Shown: in pieces, positions 41,501 to 52,400 of the stretch
Numbering within the stretch: the stretch's first letter is position 1
Layout: each line of letters begins with the position of its first letter
From: Paragordius varius
Taxonomy: Eukaryota; Nematomorpha
Length of the DNA stretch: 64,000 nt
Assembly: GCA_964247055.1 (NCBI GenBank)
Contig: OZ176052.1
Span: 1,488,001 to 1,552,000, forward strand
Direction of reading: 5' to 3'
The notes under the pieces: generated by a model
The model's database searches: none
Told to the model about the DNA's origin: nothing
What the model saw: only the letters and a program-made list of their open reading frames with translations
Program-made: the position numbers and the translations under genes

Positions 41501-44129
41501 TCAGTACCAGAAATGATCGTTTCAAAAAAATTGTAATAAATAAACATTTGAAACATATATACCTATTTTGCCGTCTATATTAAAAAAATATTTGAAAGAT
41601 GTTCAAAAATATTAACCAAAAAAAATATTTGGTTCTATGGAAAACACCAAATAATTTTTTATAAAATTTAACACATATTTTGTTAAAAAAAATATATTTT
41701 AGTTTTTGAAAAATATAAGTTAACAACGCTTAAATACAACATTTTATCCAACATTAAATCTTTCAAAAAAGTACTCAAAAAAGTACCCTATCAGAAAGAT
41801 AATTATTCGCTTGATTTTGCGTATTATCACACATGTCACCATTATGAATCATTTGAAGTGGGGTATCCAAATGCCCCAAAGGTTCAGACCCTCGAGCAAG
41901 GTATGTGGTTATACTTTCTTCTGGTTCTTCAATCATTTCAGTGCCATAATTAATATTTGGTTTTTGATTAATCTGAAATAATTTTTTTATGAAATTTAGG
42001 GTAAAATTAAAATTGCCCCCAAAAAAAGTTATTTAACAAAATAATCTTTTATTTTGATGCATTAATTTATATAAAAAGGTTGAAAAAATCATATTACCAA
42101 CCGTATTTGCCATGTTCTCCCCAACAATTTGTTAACAAAAAATATTTTAAAATCCAAATCCTATTAACAATTTCATTCTGAAAATTTTTTTTACAAAATA
42201 TAAAATATTTATTTATAAAAACTAAAGAAAATAGAAAAATAAATTTTTAAATATATAACTAACCCTATTTGTCATAGCATTTGAATCTATATATTGCGTT
42301 TGGGTTGATAAATCACATTTATTAACATTATTGCTAAAATTATTTAAATGTATTATATGTCCAGCACCAGGGAAATGGTAACTAAAACTTTTTTCAACAT
42401 CATTTGCTATATAGAAAAATAAATTTATACAGTGAAATATAATTTAAAATTACGCATAGAGTTAATTTAACACCATTTTACTAATGTTATAACTTTGTCA
42501 TTTCTAATTTTTTATTCAAACAGATTAATTTCTTTTTTATTATATAAGTTTCTCTAAATATAAATTTAAAATAATATTAATTTATAAAAAAGACAAAATT
42601 ATAAAAATATTAATTCTAAAGTTTTTAATAATTTAAACAAAAAAAATGCACTTAAATAATTTTTTATTTTAAACTATTTTATACCATTCTGTGTAGAGTT
42701 GCGTGAGTTTGGAGTTCCATTGTTTGATAACAAATTATTTTGCGGTAAAATTTCTTTGAAAGAAAATACCGAGGAAGCCATAGAAAGATTATTGCAATTA
42801 TTATTGCAATTATTATTATCATTGATTGTTGAAGTAAAGTTATTATTTTTATTATCATTGTAAAATTTGTTTTGATTAAAACTATTTTGTCCATTATTAA
42901 CTTGTTGGTTCCATGAATTGGAATCGAAATCAACGCAATTCGAAAATATCTAAAATAAATAAATATTTATGATACATATATCAGTAAATGTTAATTTTTA
43001 ATATCAAGAATTTTTTTTTAATCCATGTGGCATTTGTTTATCCTTTAAAAAGTTGTTTTACAAGCATATAAAAAATAACACTTACATATATATTTAAATG
43101 TACTTACATGTCCCTTTTCGGTACACATATATGAGAGATATATATTAACATTGCAATATGTTCCTCCTCTCGCTACATTTCTTATTTGAGAAATGGTAAC
43201 ATATGTGTTTTGCCTACTTTGATAAATATTTAGGTTTGATATAACATTTTTTATAAAATTAGGTATTAATCAGTATGTTATGTGTTGTGCATACTTTGAT
43301 TTTTAATTTATAAGTTTATATATTTTTTTTATAAAAAATATTAAGTTTTTATTATTTTGTCAAAAAGAAATTTAGAATAAATGTATAGTTTTTGTGAAGA
43401 AGATAGTATAGATGAAAGTTTGCCATCAACATTAGATTCAAACTATGGCACCTTAATAACCCAGACTCCAGAGATCAAAAATCAGGAAAGATGCCATTTC
43501 AATGTGGAAGAATTGATTGAAAACTTAACTCAAATTCTTGAAAATATTCAGCACATTTATTTTCTTAAGTATTATGAGCACACCAAAAAAATTGTCAAAA
43601 ATATTTGCTTAAATAAATTACCACTTGTAAAATAGTTAATTATAAATGGTATTATTTTACCATTTTTCGTGACATTTCTCAGTTTTAATTTTAGGTGTTT
43701 TCAAAAAAAGTCAGCAAAATCAAATCAATATTTAAATTTGTATAATACAAGTTTTATTACGCACATAAGCGATTTATATGTTAATTTCAAATATATTTTT
43801 TATAGTCTTTTCTGAAAAATTTTTTAATTAATTATTAAAAACTTAATTTTTTATAAAAAAATTATATATAAAACCTAAAAAATTATTTAATGAAGTAGGC
43901 ACAACACATATGCAATGTTACCATTTCTATAATGAGATATGTAGCGAGAAGAGGAACATATTGCAATAATATATATCTCTCATATATGTGTACCGAAAAG
44001 GGACATGTAAGTACATTTAAATATATATGTAAGTATTATTTTTTATATGCTTGTAAAACAACTTTTAAAAGGATAAAAAAATGCCACATGGATTAAAAAA
44101 AAATTCTTGATATTAAAAATTAACATTTA

Positions 44130-44170
<41 letters not shown>

Positions 44171-45410
44171 TATTAAATTAGTTTTTGTAATAGGTATAGA
44201 ATATACGGTAAAAAATTATTGTAATAAACCTAATTTATCATATAATTTATATGATTTTATTTTATTATTAACCAAAAATATACACCATATCCTGGTTATT
44301 TATGGTGAAAATTAGACCAATTTTTAAAATATAAAAAAAATCCCTTTTACAGTTTCAAAATAAACTTACCATGTTTTCGTGTTTGAAAGCGGTAGAATCC
44401 TCGTCCAAAATATTATGGGCTAAAAATTAATATTGAATAAAAAATTTTTAAATATTAAAAAAAAAGACAAAACTAAAAAGGGTTAATATTTATACAATGA
44501 AAACAATTTTAAAATCTTGTTTAGATTCGAATGAGATGTTATTGGTGACACACTCATTTTTACAGTTTAAAAGATCATGCATAAAAAATATAGTTTTTTA
44601 TAAAAAAAACTAGTATTCTACATTTAATACAATTTTAATTTTTTGAATCTAAAAAATATAGAATAAACCCTCTTTAAAAAATTGTTCCTTATCAGAATCA
44701 ATATGAAAATCGCCAGAATTTGCAAACTCTTGATTCTGCGATGGGAAATTTTGGTAAAATTGTTGAGACGAATCCAAAGATGCTCTATCATTTTTATCGG
44801 CGTTGAAATCTAAAATCAATAATAAAAATTGATAAAAACCTTCTTTAACAACCGAATAATGTATTTAACTAAATATAAAAACAAACCACTAAAAGTTTCA
44901 TATTACAGCAAAAATTATATAATGGTATAAACTGAATTTTAACCATTTATATTGGCGCCTTTCAAACATATAAGTAAACTTTTAAATACAAGGATTTATT
45001 AAGCAAAAACTTGGATAAAAATTTAAATTAAAAAAATTATTACGATTTGATGTTATAGTATTTTCTTCCGAATCGTCTGCTAATGAATCACTAATAACGC
45101 TATCATTCAGGCCTTCCAAATCCGAATCATTAAGTTCAATATCCTCATTTTCCGATTCATTTACCAGAGAATGTTCATTTTCATGATTTTCATAGTTATC
45201 TTCTTTTTCATCTTGGGCAATTGATGCAGAATGATCGGATTGAAACGAAGTGTTATTATTCTCTATGCCTTGAAGCGAAGTGTCATTTATCTTAATAGAG
45301 TCTTGTGAGTGTTGAGTTGATAGATCTAATATTATTTTTCTTTGATTACTTTCAGAGAGTCTATCAGAATTAAGGAGACCCAAAGACGAATTACTTTCTT
45401 CAAGAATCAT
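28460..45410 (-). CDS. CEP192/SPD-2-like centrosome scaffold protein
   Basis: Pericentriolar scaffold family that recruits centrosome components. I traced 23 exons joining in frame to about 1,989 aa: 45410-45044, 44809-44669, 44419-44370, 42949-42685, 42406-42264, 41972-41787, 41390-40637, 39784-39101, 38606-38290, 37478-37182, 36900-36816, 36213-36004, 35370-35018, 34716-34360, 33297-33087, 32452-32311, 31226-31132, 31039-30914, 30532-30382, 30082-29991, 29874-29615, 29292-29161, 29011-28460. The N-terminal half is acidic then Asn-rich and low in complexity. The C-terminal half holds several ASH/MSP-type beta domains: LPSVLSFMPCPQTSF..., FIVESGKKITLAIHFKP, IPLFGCAGTIKPFLLLET (close to the IPLYGYGG signature of SPD-2/CEP192), EEFIVEPDRSFRLPINLQN, ITLNPAHIQFCNVIPGQTY, IHIAPNSVF and LRISPNVLDF. 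Human CEP192 is about 2,500 aa, fly Spd-2 about 1,150. Small exons may be missing. Confidence 0.8.
31330..31790 (+). pseudogene. Decayed LINE (non-LTR) reverse-transcriptase C-terminal fragment
   Basis: In shifting frames one reads IAIQALTYGAEI, then HTENKILKTIILYELK, then KIKLFRRHIVRRDNNILNTAL, then a basic stretch. These match the order of the conserved tail after the polymerase domain of many non-LTR elements (LxYGxExW, AExxxLRxI, RWFGHVxRRDDxxLxKTAL). Several stops and frame changes are present. The catalytic core is not seen. It lies in an intron of the CEP192-like gene, on the opposite strand. Confidence 0.6.
32612..32899. mobile_element. Foldback-like MITE family, copy d
   Basis: Starts ATATACCATTTACAGTTCAA and ends TTTAAATCGTAAATGGTATA. 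The core is inverted relative to copy c. It lies in an intron of the CEP192-like gene. Confidence 0.8.
33419..33829. mobile_element. Mariner-type palindromic MITE, copy 2, with a nested palindrome
   Basis: Outer element: AAATGCATTTTAATAGTTGC ... GCAACCATTTAAAATGTATA-CTG-TA, the same family as 37811-37992. Within its left arm sits a second hairpin element (about 33453-33682) with arms of about 85 bp (ATGTATCCTTTATTTTATCA ... TGATAAAATAAAGGAT-ACAT) beginning TA-CAGT. The nested element is younger than its host. Confidence 0.7.
36429..36731. mobile_element. Foldback-like MITE family, copy e
   Basis: Starts ATATACCATTTACATTTCAA, ends GAATTTGAAGTGTAAATATT, with two repeat units in each arm and the family core between. 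Lies in an intron of the CEP192-like gene. Confidence 0.8.
37811..37992. mobile_element. Mariner-type palindromic MITE, copy 3
   Basis: Nearly perfect hairpin of about 180 bp: TAGTATGCATTTTAATGGTT ... CGATTAAAATGCATACTGTA. Inner arms include CTATAGT.GG.CAATTTGC and GTGTATGGAAAAAA. No coding capacity. TA at both ends fits mariner-type insertion. Confidence 0.75.
38835..39004. mobile_element. Palindromic MITE, TACAGTAGCGTATGGA type
   Basis: TACAGTAGCGTATGGATTAA faces TTAACTCCATACGCTACTGTA, with AACAATATTAGTCCATAGAA in the inner arms: about 40-bp inverted ends around an AT-rich spacer. TA-CAGT ends suggest Tc1/mariner. The motif CAGTAGCGTATGG also occurs inside the other mariner-type MITEs (16557, 33712), so the families are related. 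Confidence 0.7.
39953..40225. mobile_element. hAT-type MITE, copy 2
   Basis: Shares internal landmarks with 13282-13582 (CAGTGAACTAG.AAAAAT, TCCCATATATT, GCGACCCGTGAAGCCATTTGAGTTGGAGACCCCCTG). The left end (CTGGGGTAAGCAACAGGCG) is eroded. Intron of the CEP192-like gene. Confidence 0.7.
42982..44132. mobile_element. 1.15-kb long-inverted-repeat element carrying a small open frame
   Basis: Ends CAGTAAATGTTAATTTTTAA and TTAAAAATTAACATTTACTG are exact inverses, and inverted similarity continues for about 235-240 bp on each side (42982-43215 and 43893-44132; shared blocks include TTTAAATGTACTTACATGTC and CGGTACACATATATGAGAG). Part of the inner arm is repeated once more at 43261-43303. Arms differ by few substitutions, so the element is fairly young. 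CAGT ends next to AT/TA suggest a Tc1/mariner relative. The centre carries the open frame at 43381 and no transposase. It lies in an intron of the CEP192-like gene. Confidence 0.75.
43381..43745 (+). CDS. Small acidic-then-basic ORF inside the inverted-repeat element
   Basis: ATG at 43381 follows an in-frame TAA, so this start is fixed. The unspliced frame gives 84 aa. If a 68-nt GT-AG intron (43627-43694) is removed, the frame extends to 98 aa ending KKVSKIKSIFKFV. The first third is acidic and Ser/Thr-rich (MYSFCEEDSIDESLPSTLDS). A middle amphipathic helix follows (VEELIENLTQILENIQHIYF), then Lys-rich sequence. Codon use is less random than the flanking AT-rich DNA. It does not resemble any transposase I know. 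It may be a captured host exon, an element-encoded accessory protein, or a chance frame. Confidence 0.4.
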
Positions 45411-45506
45411 CGTGTTTAAAAAATACTATTTCGAAATTTGCGCTTGGCTTTTGAACTTTCCAAAAGCGTTATCACATATGTAAAATTAATTTTGATTTTG
45501 AGGCGT
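45411..45506. promoter_or_regulatory. Short divergent promoter region, CEP192-like / cornichon
   Basis: Only 96 bp separate the ATG of the minus-strand CEP192-like gene from the ATG of the plus-strand cornichon gene, so untranslated leaders and promoters of both must lie within it or overlap. No TATA box or known site is obvious. If the CEP192-like gene has an untranslated or missed first exon, the two genes would overlap. Confidence 0.55.
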
Positions 45507-46075
45507 ATGGCTTTTGAAATCGCCTCGCTAATTGCTGCTTTAGTTATTTGTTTGGTGTTGGTTTTTGCATCGGTGTTCCATGTATATATATTTTATATCT
45601 AATTTTATAGATTATAGTTTTTGATGAATTAAAAAACGATTTTAAAAATCCGATTGAACAGTGCAGATCTTTGAATCCCGTATTATTCTTACTTTAATAA
45701 TGAATAATGTTTAGTTAGTTCTACCAGAATACTTGGTGCATTTAGCAATGACCATATTTTTGCTGATAGGGACTCATTGGATTCTGTTTATCCTAAATAT
45801 TCCATTGGTAGCATATAATATTTACAGGTTAGTTATTATAAAATTAAAATAAATTATTTTCAAATATTTGCAAATAAATTCAAATTTTTGAATATAAAAG
45901 GTATAAAACGCGACCTAAAATGAGCTCTCCCGGGATTCACGATCCCACCATGGTTTTGAGTGTTCGTTATTTGCGAAAAGCTCAATATGAAGGCTGGACA
46001 AAATTGGCATTTAATGCGGCGATGTTTTTCATATATCTCTACAAGTTAATTTATGTTACTTTTGCAAATGTTTAA
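45507..46075 (+). CDS. CNIH: Cornichon family cargo receptor
   Basis: Membrane protein of the early secretory pathway that loads cargo (TGF-alpha-like ligands, AMPA receptors in animals) into COPII vesicles. Four exons: 45507-45581, 45611-45679, 45715-45827, 45901-46075, joining in frame to 143 aa (human CNIH1 is 144). Introns are 29, 35 and 73 nt. Residues match the family in order: MAFEIASLIAALVICLVLVF (first membrane segment), FHIIVFDELKNDFKNPIEQC, LNPLVLPEYLVHLAMTIFLL, YNIYRYKTRPKMSSPGIHDP (cornichon RPVMSGPGLYDPT signature), YEGWTKLAFNAAMFFIYLYK, then LIYVTFANV. Which animal paralogue it is cannot be said. Each exon is too short to stand out as an open frame. Confidence 0.95.
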
Positions 46076-47470
46076 GACTCAATAATTATTTAAACATAGA
46101 TAAATGGATATGCAATTTTGCTTTTTGTAAAAACGTAAATATATATAATTGCTCAAAGTGGATAGAAATATATAATGCCATTTTTTATTTTTATGCTGAT
46201 TAATGTTAATGTTCAAGAATTTAAGGGGTAAATTAGAATTTAAATTTCAATACAATTAATTATTCTAGGGGTAAAAAAAATTATCTTAATGTATATAATT
46301 TAACTAGATGTATACTGTGTAGTTTATAGTATAATCACGTGGGTCTTTAAGGGTAGGAATTTTTTTCTTGTAATTTTACTATCAACCGCCTTAATAACAT
46401 TAACAAAGGAAAAATAATTGATATTTTTTAGCATTATTTATATCCTTGTATCCGACTAATATGGCATATAATATCATTCACTCAATCAATTACCCCTTAC
46501 AATCAAAACTTTTCTTCAAAATATCACCAAAAATCTTTTAAGATAAAATAACAAAGAATTCTGGAATTAAACAATGAATCTCAAATATTAAACAAATCTA
46601 AAGTGGTTGTTGGACATTTTCATCATACTTTGACAAAGGCATTATATTATTCCGTTTGTGTATATTGATAATATTATCATACAAATAAATGTATTTATTC
46701 ATTTTTACGATTATTTTTTGCATGGTTATAGGGACCAATCAGTAAAAATAGGCTCAATTAAATTGAAATTACCCTAATACCTTATTTTTGGGTATCAAAA
46801 CCAAACATTTTTTATTTATTTGAAAGACAAAAAAATGCGTTTAACGGTATCCAAACTTTGTAAACCAAATTTTCGAATGTACAACATTCTATAATTATAT
46901 ATATTTTGTTTTAATTATATTTTACTATTCTTTTGTTTTCAGGTCATTCATTGAAAAAGATACTACCATGTATCAAAAGTTTTGGATGTTCTATTTGCTA
47001 AATTTTACGAGAATTAAATTATTAATTTAAAATAAAAATTTTCGTTCACGTTGAGAATATTAAAAAATATTTTAATTTTATAGTAAGATGCTGTTTTGTT
47101 ATTCATTTTATTGCAGAATAAAAGTATAATTTTGAGTTTTTGTGTTAGCTACATTGTATTAAAATAAGTATATTTGTGAAGTAGTTATTGAAATCACAAA
47201 TATAAGACACAGCAATAATGAGACAAGATCAATTTTGACCTAATATGATATAAACTGAAACTATTTTGCTCAGTTACCGATTTTAAAAAAATTCATAAAA
47301 CCGGACCCGCTAATAAAATTTCAAATTATTTTTATCTTCAAAATATATTTATAAAAATAATATTTTGGTAGAATTCCTGCTTACAATCCGTGTTAGCATG
47401 GTGCTTATTATACTTGATCGCAAATTATAATGGATAAAATTATTTAACACTACATTATAAGTTTTTATTA
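46076..47470. other. Gene-poor region with a hAT-like fragment
   Basis: Around 46560-46665 the plus strand reads NESQILNKSKVVVGHFHHTL then TKALYYSVC, recalling the VGHFxHS..A stretch of ZBED/hAT transposases. It is short and ends at stops. A possible spliced end (SFIEKDTTMYQKFWMFYLL near 46945) has no recognised partner exon. Nothing else is supported. Confidence 0.35.
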
Positions 47471-47478
47471 GCCATAAT

Positions 47479-48858
47479 TAGGGTTGTGATTTTGACCCCC
47501 TTTTTTTGAAAAAGGGGGTCAGACCTAGGTCCGACCTAGGTCATATCATATGTTATTGCCAATAATAAATAACTACATACATAAATAATTGATCGAATCA
47601 CATAAAAAAGGTTTTTACATAAAGTATATATTTTTAAAAATTATATTTTCATCAATTCTGATAAAAATTTCTAAAATTAACGATCTTTCCTGGAATCATA
47701 CATAAAGACTTATAAAAAGTTTCAAATCACAGAAAGCTAAGAGCAACGAGAAAATATGGATTTATTGAAACCTATTTATGCTCTAATTATTTAGATTGTG
47801 TAAGTCCATGAACTTAACGTTAACTTAGAATGGTTCAAAGTTTTTTTATACTTTGAAATTTTTTATACGATTTATTAGATTTAATATATAACCGTGCTCA
47901 CTACATTTAAAATTTCAGTAATCTTATTAAGTTTAATATATTCTTTGATCAAATTATTTAAAATATGACATTGGTATTTATGCCATATTATATTAGGATA
48001 TTCTTTATTAATCAATTCAGCAGCCTTCATGTTCGCTGCATTATCGGTCACAATGGCATTAAAATTTTGTATTTCGTTTATAATTGGTTATATTATGTTA
48101 TAGATATATTCGGCAGTCTTACTATGATAAGGTGTGTCAATAGTTAATAAAAAATGATTTTTAGGATCCTTCAATAAATAATATTAATTCGCTCCCTACG
48201 AATATTGATAAAGGGATCGACGATTAATGAATATTATTTTACATATTCCAATAACTTCTATTTATATCTTCATAACATGTATCTAGTACTTTATTAGACT
48301 CTGTTTTCTATTTGGAATAGCATAATTAGGTTTAAACTATGAATGAAACTCCGTAAATGTTTATTTTCAACTATGTTGAGAGTTGAGGATGTAAAAATAA
48401 ATTTTGCTGAATGTTTCTGGCTATTCTCTCTTGAAAAGAGAAATTTTTAAGACTAAAATTAAGAAACTATTAGCTTGCTTTCGACCATCACCTTCTGTCA
48501 TATAATTTATTTCATGAACTTCTTTTAGATGTTTCTTCATTCGGTTTTTATTTAAATATATATATATATATTGTAATTGCATTTCTTGCATCTAACTTGA
48601 ATTTTTTAATCGAAAATTTCCACAAGGCTGATTTTATTATGATTTAGGAAGAAAAGATGTGTATCATATGATATTTAAAACAAAATAATACATATATAGA
48701 TAATATAAGGTTTTGTTTTACTAAAAATCGTAAAATTAAAAAAATAAAAAATTTAAAAAAATAAAAAAAATTGACCTAGGTCATTTTTTTTCGTGGTCAT
48801 GACCATGGTCATGACCTAGGTCATGACCCTAGGTCATTGACTAATGGGCACAACCCTA
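47479..48858 (-). mobile_element. hAT element remnant with intact target duplication
   Basis: 10-bp inverted ends TAGGGTTGTG (47479-47488) and CACAACCCTA (48849-48858) are flanked by a perfect 8-bp duplication GCCATAAT (47471-47478 and 48859-48866), the hAT signature. Subterminal copies of the palindrome GACCTAGGTC and the related GGTCATGACC sit just inside both ends, likely transposase-binding sites. Inside, the minus strand encodes NAIVTDNAANMKAAELINKE then WHKYQCHILN (hAT catalytic-core region, about 48056-47890). The rest is degraded and at 1.38 kb it is an internally deleted copy without a working transposase. Confidence 0.9.
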
Positions 48859-49018
48859 GCCATAATTGATAAATATCAATATTATTTATATAATTTTAAT
48901 AATATAATTAATATTTCTAGTAAATACTATTTTATTCAATTGATAGCCATAGCGAAATCCTGGTAGTATTTGCAAAATAAATTATTCAATTGAAGTCAAG
49001 TATAGCTTTAATATAATT

Positions 49019-49301
49019 ACAATTCAACACCCCAAATTCAAATTGACCCTTAAACAATCCAAATTCACCTTAAAAATAAATTAGGTGTTTTCGGACTAAT
49101 ATAACTCATCACTACTATAAAATATATTCTTATGGCATAGTTTATTATTTTCTCAATATTATATTAATTTAAAAAAACGCATGATTTATTTTAGGGTGAA
49201 TTTAAATGGTCATAAATTTGAATTGTCCAAGGGTGAATTTAAATTGTACAAGGGTGAATTTAAATTTTTTGAGGGTGAATTTGAACTGTAAATGATATAT
49301 A
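49019..49301. mobile_element. Foldback-like MITE family, copy f
   Basis: Left end ACAATTCAACACCCCAAATT is eroded; the right end TTTGAACTGTAAATGATATA is preserved, with four repeat units in the right arm and the family core (ACTAATATAACTCATCACTA, GGCATAGTTTATTATTTTCT). Confidence 0.75.
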
Positions 49302-49445
49302 AATGCCTAGTTATAGTATCTAATTTTTTACGTATTTATTAAAAAGTTTATAAAATTGCGAGGCTAACAACCAGCGGTTTCCGCATAAATCTTAGAAACA
49401 AAATTTCTGAATTTGAAAAATCGCTATGGAGCCAAATTTATTAAT

Positions 49446-52400
49446 TTATTCATATTCATGATTATTCGTGTAAAATGGCATGCCCTTTAAGGATAAAAAT
49501 TTATATGGTTGCTCTCGTGCTTGATACATTGAATATAATAATAATTCGGTATAAGAATATTGTATAATTAAATAAAAAAAAGGGTGGTATAAAAATGCCT
49601 CCAATATTTGTAAAATTGAAAAAAATGATATAAAATAAGTAAGATTTGCCCTTGATATCATTTTACAAAAAAAAATTAAAAATTTGTTCAAAACTATGCT
49701 GATAAAAATTTTACTAGTGCAAAAATTATTCTGGTGTGTGTGTGTGTGTGTAAGTTAAAAATAAATGAATTTTATATAACAATTGTATTAGGGTTTTTGG
49801 GTGAATTAGTAGATGTAGAGTTATGACTAACATTGGATGATAAATTTTCAATATTCATCAATTCGACACGCGTAGTGGTCAAATATTTTTTTTCAATTAC
49901 ATTATCGTTAGGATAAAATTGTTGCCTATGATTTGTGTTGCTATTGACATGTAAATTTTTGATTGATTTTTTTCCATTTGACTAATAATGTATGATTGAG
50001 GAAAATTCAATGGTGGAGGGACATCTAAAAGTGAAATTGATTGCGTTTCAGGATATGTTTTCATTCCTAAAAAATTATACAAATAAAATATGCAAAGACA
50101 AGCGAAAAAAATAAAATATAAAAATATGACATACTTTGTATTTAGCGCATTATCTATATTTGATAAAAATAAAAATGTATATTTAAACTTATAAACCACA
50201 AAAATGATTATTTTATAATCGATTTTATACTGGCCTTTGGAAAATATCAGCTGTTTCCAAGAATCATTTGGTCCTGATAAAAAGGATGATTACTTGGATT
50301 TTATTTATTTTTCAACATGAATTATTGTGTATATTACCATCCTCATAATTTTTTTATAAATTTATAACTAACTGTGTAAACTTAGGTTGAGTAATGGAAT
50401 TATATTTTTAATCTATAATTTTTTAATTAGTAATTTAATTGACATTTTAAAACGTATTTATCCATTAATATTTTAATTGTAGGATACAACAATATTTTCT
50501 TGAAAACTCAGAAATTTTGATTTACAGGGATATTACGTCTGTTTTTTATTAAATTAAAATTCAAAAGGAAAGATATAATGTTTTCGAGATTTACCCTAAA
50601 AATAAAATTCGAAAGCATTTTACCAAAATCATAGAACCAAAATCATAGAATCAAAACCGCTCTCTTCAGAATATATAAAACCGAACCAAAGAAAAATGAG
50701 ATAGAATGAAACCAAATAACAGTGTCAAAAAACTCCCAAATCGGACTTTAAAAATTTGAACAAATTGTAAAAAATATTTATACTAGTTTCACATTTTTTA
50801 CAATCTAGTTTAAAGCAGAATCACCAATTAGTTAGTATTGTATTGGGTTCTGTTCGTTGATTTACTGATAATTTGAATGGGGTGAAAAGGCTAATATATC
50901 ACTACTTACCATAAACTCAGGTAAAGATCATATTTCATTGTCTAATAATTAAATTTAAATTTTACAAAATAATCTGGTATAGCTAATATGAATTCAATAG
51001 ACACAACAAGAAGCCATATTATAAATTATGTAGGGAAAAAGTTTGCATACAAATTTTTGTTTTTTCCTGATTAAATCATACATGTGCACAATTTAAGCGG
51101 ACAATAAAAATTCATACTAGTCCGAAAATTTATATTTATACCCATATAAACAGTAAGATGACTGTTAACTATGCACAAACTTAAAACTATGTATGATCAA
51201 GAAAAAGAAATTTTAAGAAATAATTTAAAAAAAATGCAAACCTATCCACAATTACCTTGTTGAGATACCAATACAACATTATTATTTTGTTGCTCATTGT
51301 GTTCATTAGAGTGATTTGCTTCAATCCTTTGAATATTACCATTATTGTTAAAGGTTAATAAATCGTTTTCGCTCAAATTTGAATTATTTTCTTGGGTATT
51401 AAAAGATTGGTGATTTTCTCCTATGTAATTTGTAGCATCGATGGTAGATGTTAACAAAGTCATATTTTTAGTATTTGTTAAATTATTGGCATAAGCTTCA
51501 TTTAAACCATTTTCATGTTTTAAGATTAATGAATTACTATTCATCATGAGTTGGCTATTATTATTATTATCATTATTCGTTAAAAGAGATATCGCGAATT
51601 CAGGATGATTTTGATTTGATGTAAGGAGATTGTTATACGTCATATTATTTGCGTTACTAAAATTTGGGTAAGAGAATGAATGTTGAAACATGATAGAAGA
51701 ACCGTTACCGATTGTTTGCAAATTATTATTAACTTGTTCAAGCAAAGTTGAGTGATTTGAATTTATAGTATGGGTATTGCTATTGTTATTGTTTTCTTGT
51801 GAAGGGTCAAACTCAAATTTTTGGATATACATTGTATTTGTATCCATATTAACACCATGGATTGGTTGATTCAAAAATTCTCCATTATTATTAGAATGCT
51901 GTTGGTGGGTATTGTGATTTTGTTCACAATGATTAGCTGATAAGAAATTTTGAATGAGTGCGGAATTTTCGCCATCATGTGTTGTAAATTGATGGTGAGA
52001 AATATTCATATCATTATTTATGTTAGGATGACTTAAATGATTTGTGGCGGATAAATCCATTATCATGGCAGCGTTTGATTGTTGAAGATTGAAAAATCTA
52101 GGGGAAAAATTAAAAACCGTTAAGGTTAACATAAAGAGCACTAATGAGTGTTTGAAAGGACAAAGTCAATCCAATAAATAAGAGCAGACATAGAATTTGT
52201 ATTTTACAAAAAACATTAATAGGGTATTCAAACATGATTCAGTTAAAATTTCTAACTATTACAAATGGAACATTATTTCATTTCACAATATAGAAACGAG
52301 CGCTATTATTGACTATATTGGTATTTTAATCAACTAAAATAGATTTAATTTATATGTATGTTGCGATGTAAAAACACTAAATTATAAATTGCAAAATATG

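Noticed and set aside
42103-42117. A possible 15-nt micro-exon (NMANT) in the CEP192-like gene
   Set aside because: Its acceptor (GGGGAG) is poor and the neighbouring exons join in phase without it.
42679-42933. 84-codon minus-strand open frame rich in Ile
   Set aside because: It is an out-of-frame reading of the true Asn-rich exon 42949-42685.
46920-47030. Plus-strand exon-like end (SFIEKDTTMYQKFWMF...)
   Set aside because: It has an acceptor-like AG and a stop but no partner exon could be found; it may be chance or an untranslated extension of the cornichon transcript.
51050-51210. Weak palindrome flanked by TGATTAAATCATACATG and CTATGTATGATCAAG
   Set aside because: Pairing is patchy and no second copy was seen, so it is not listed as an element.
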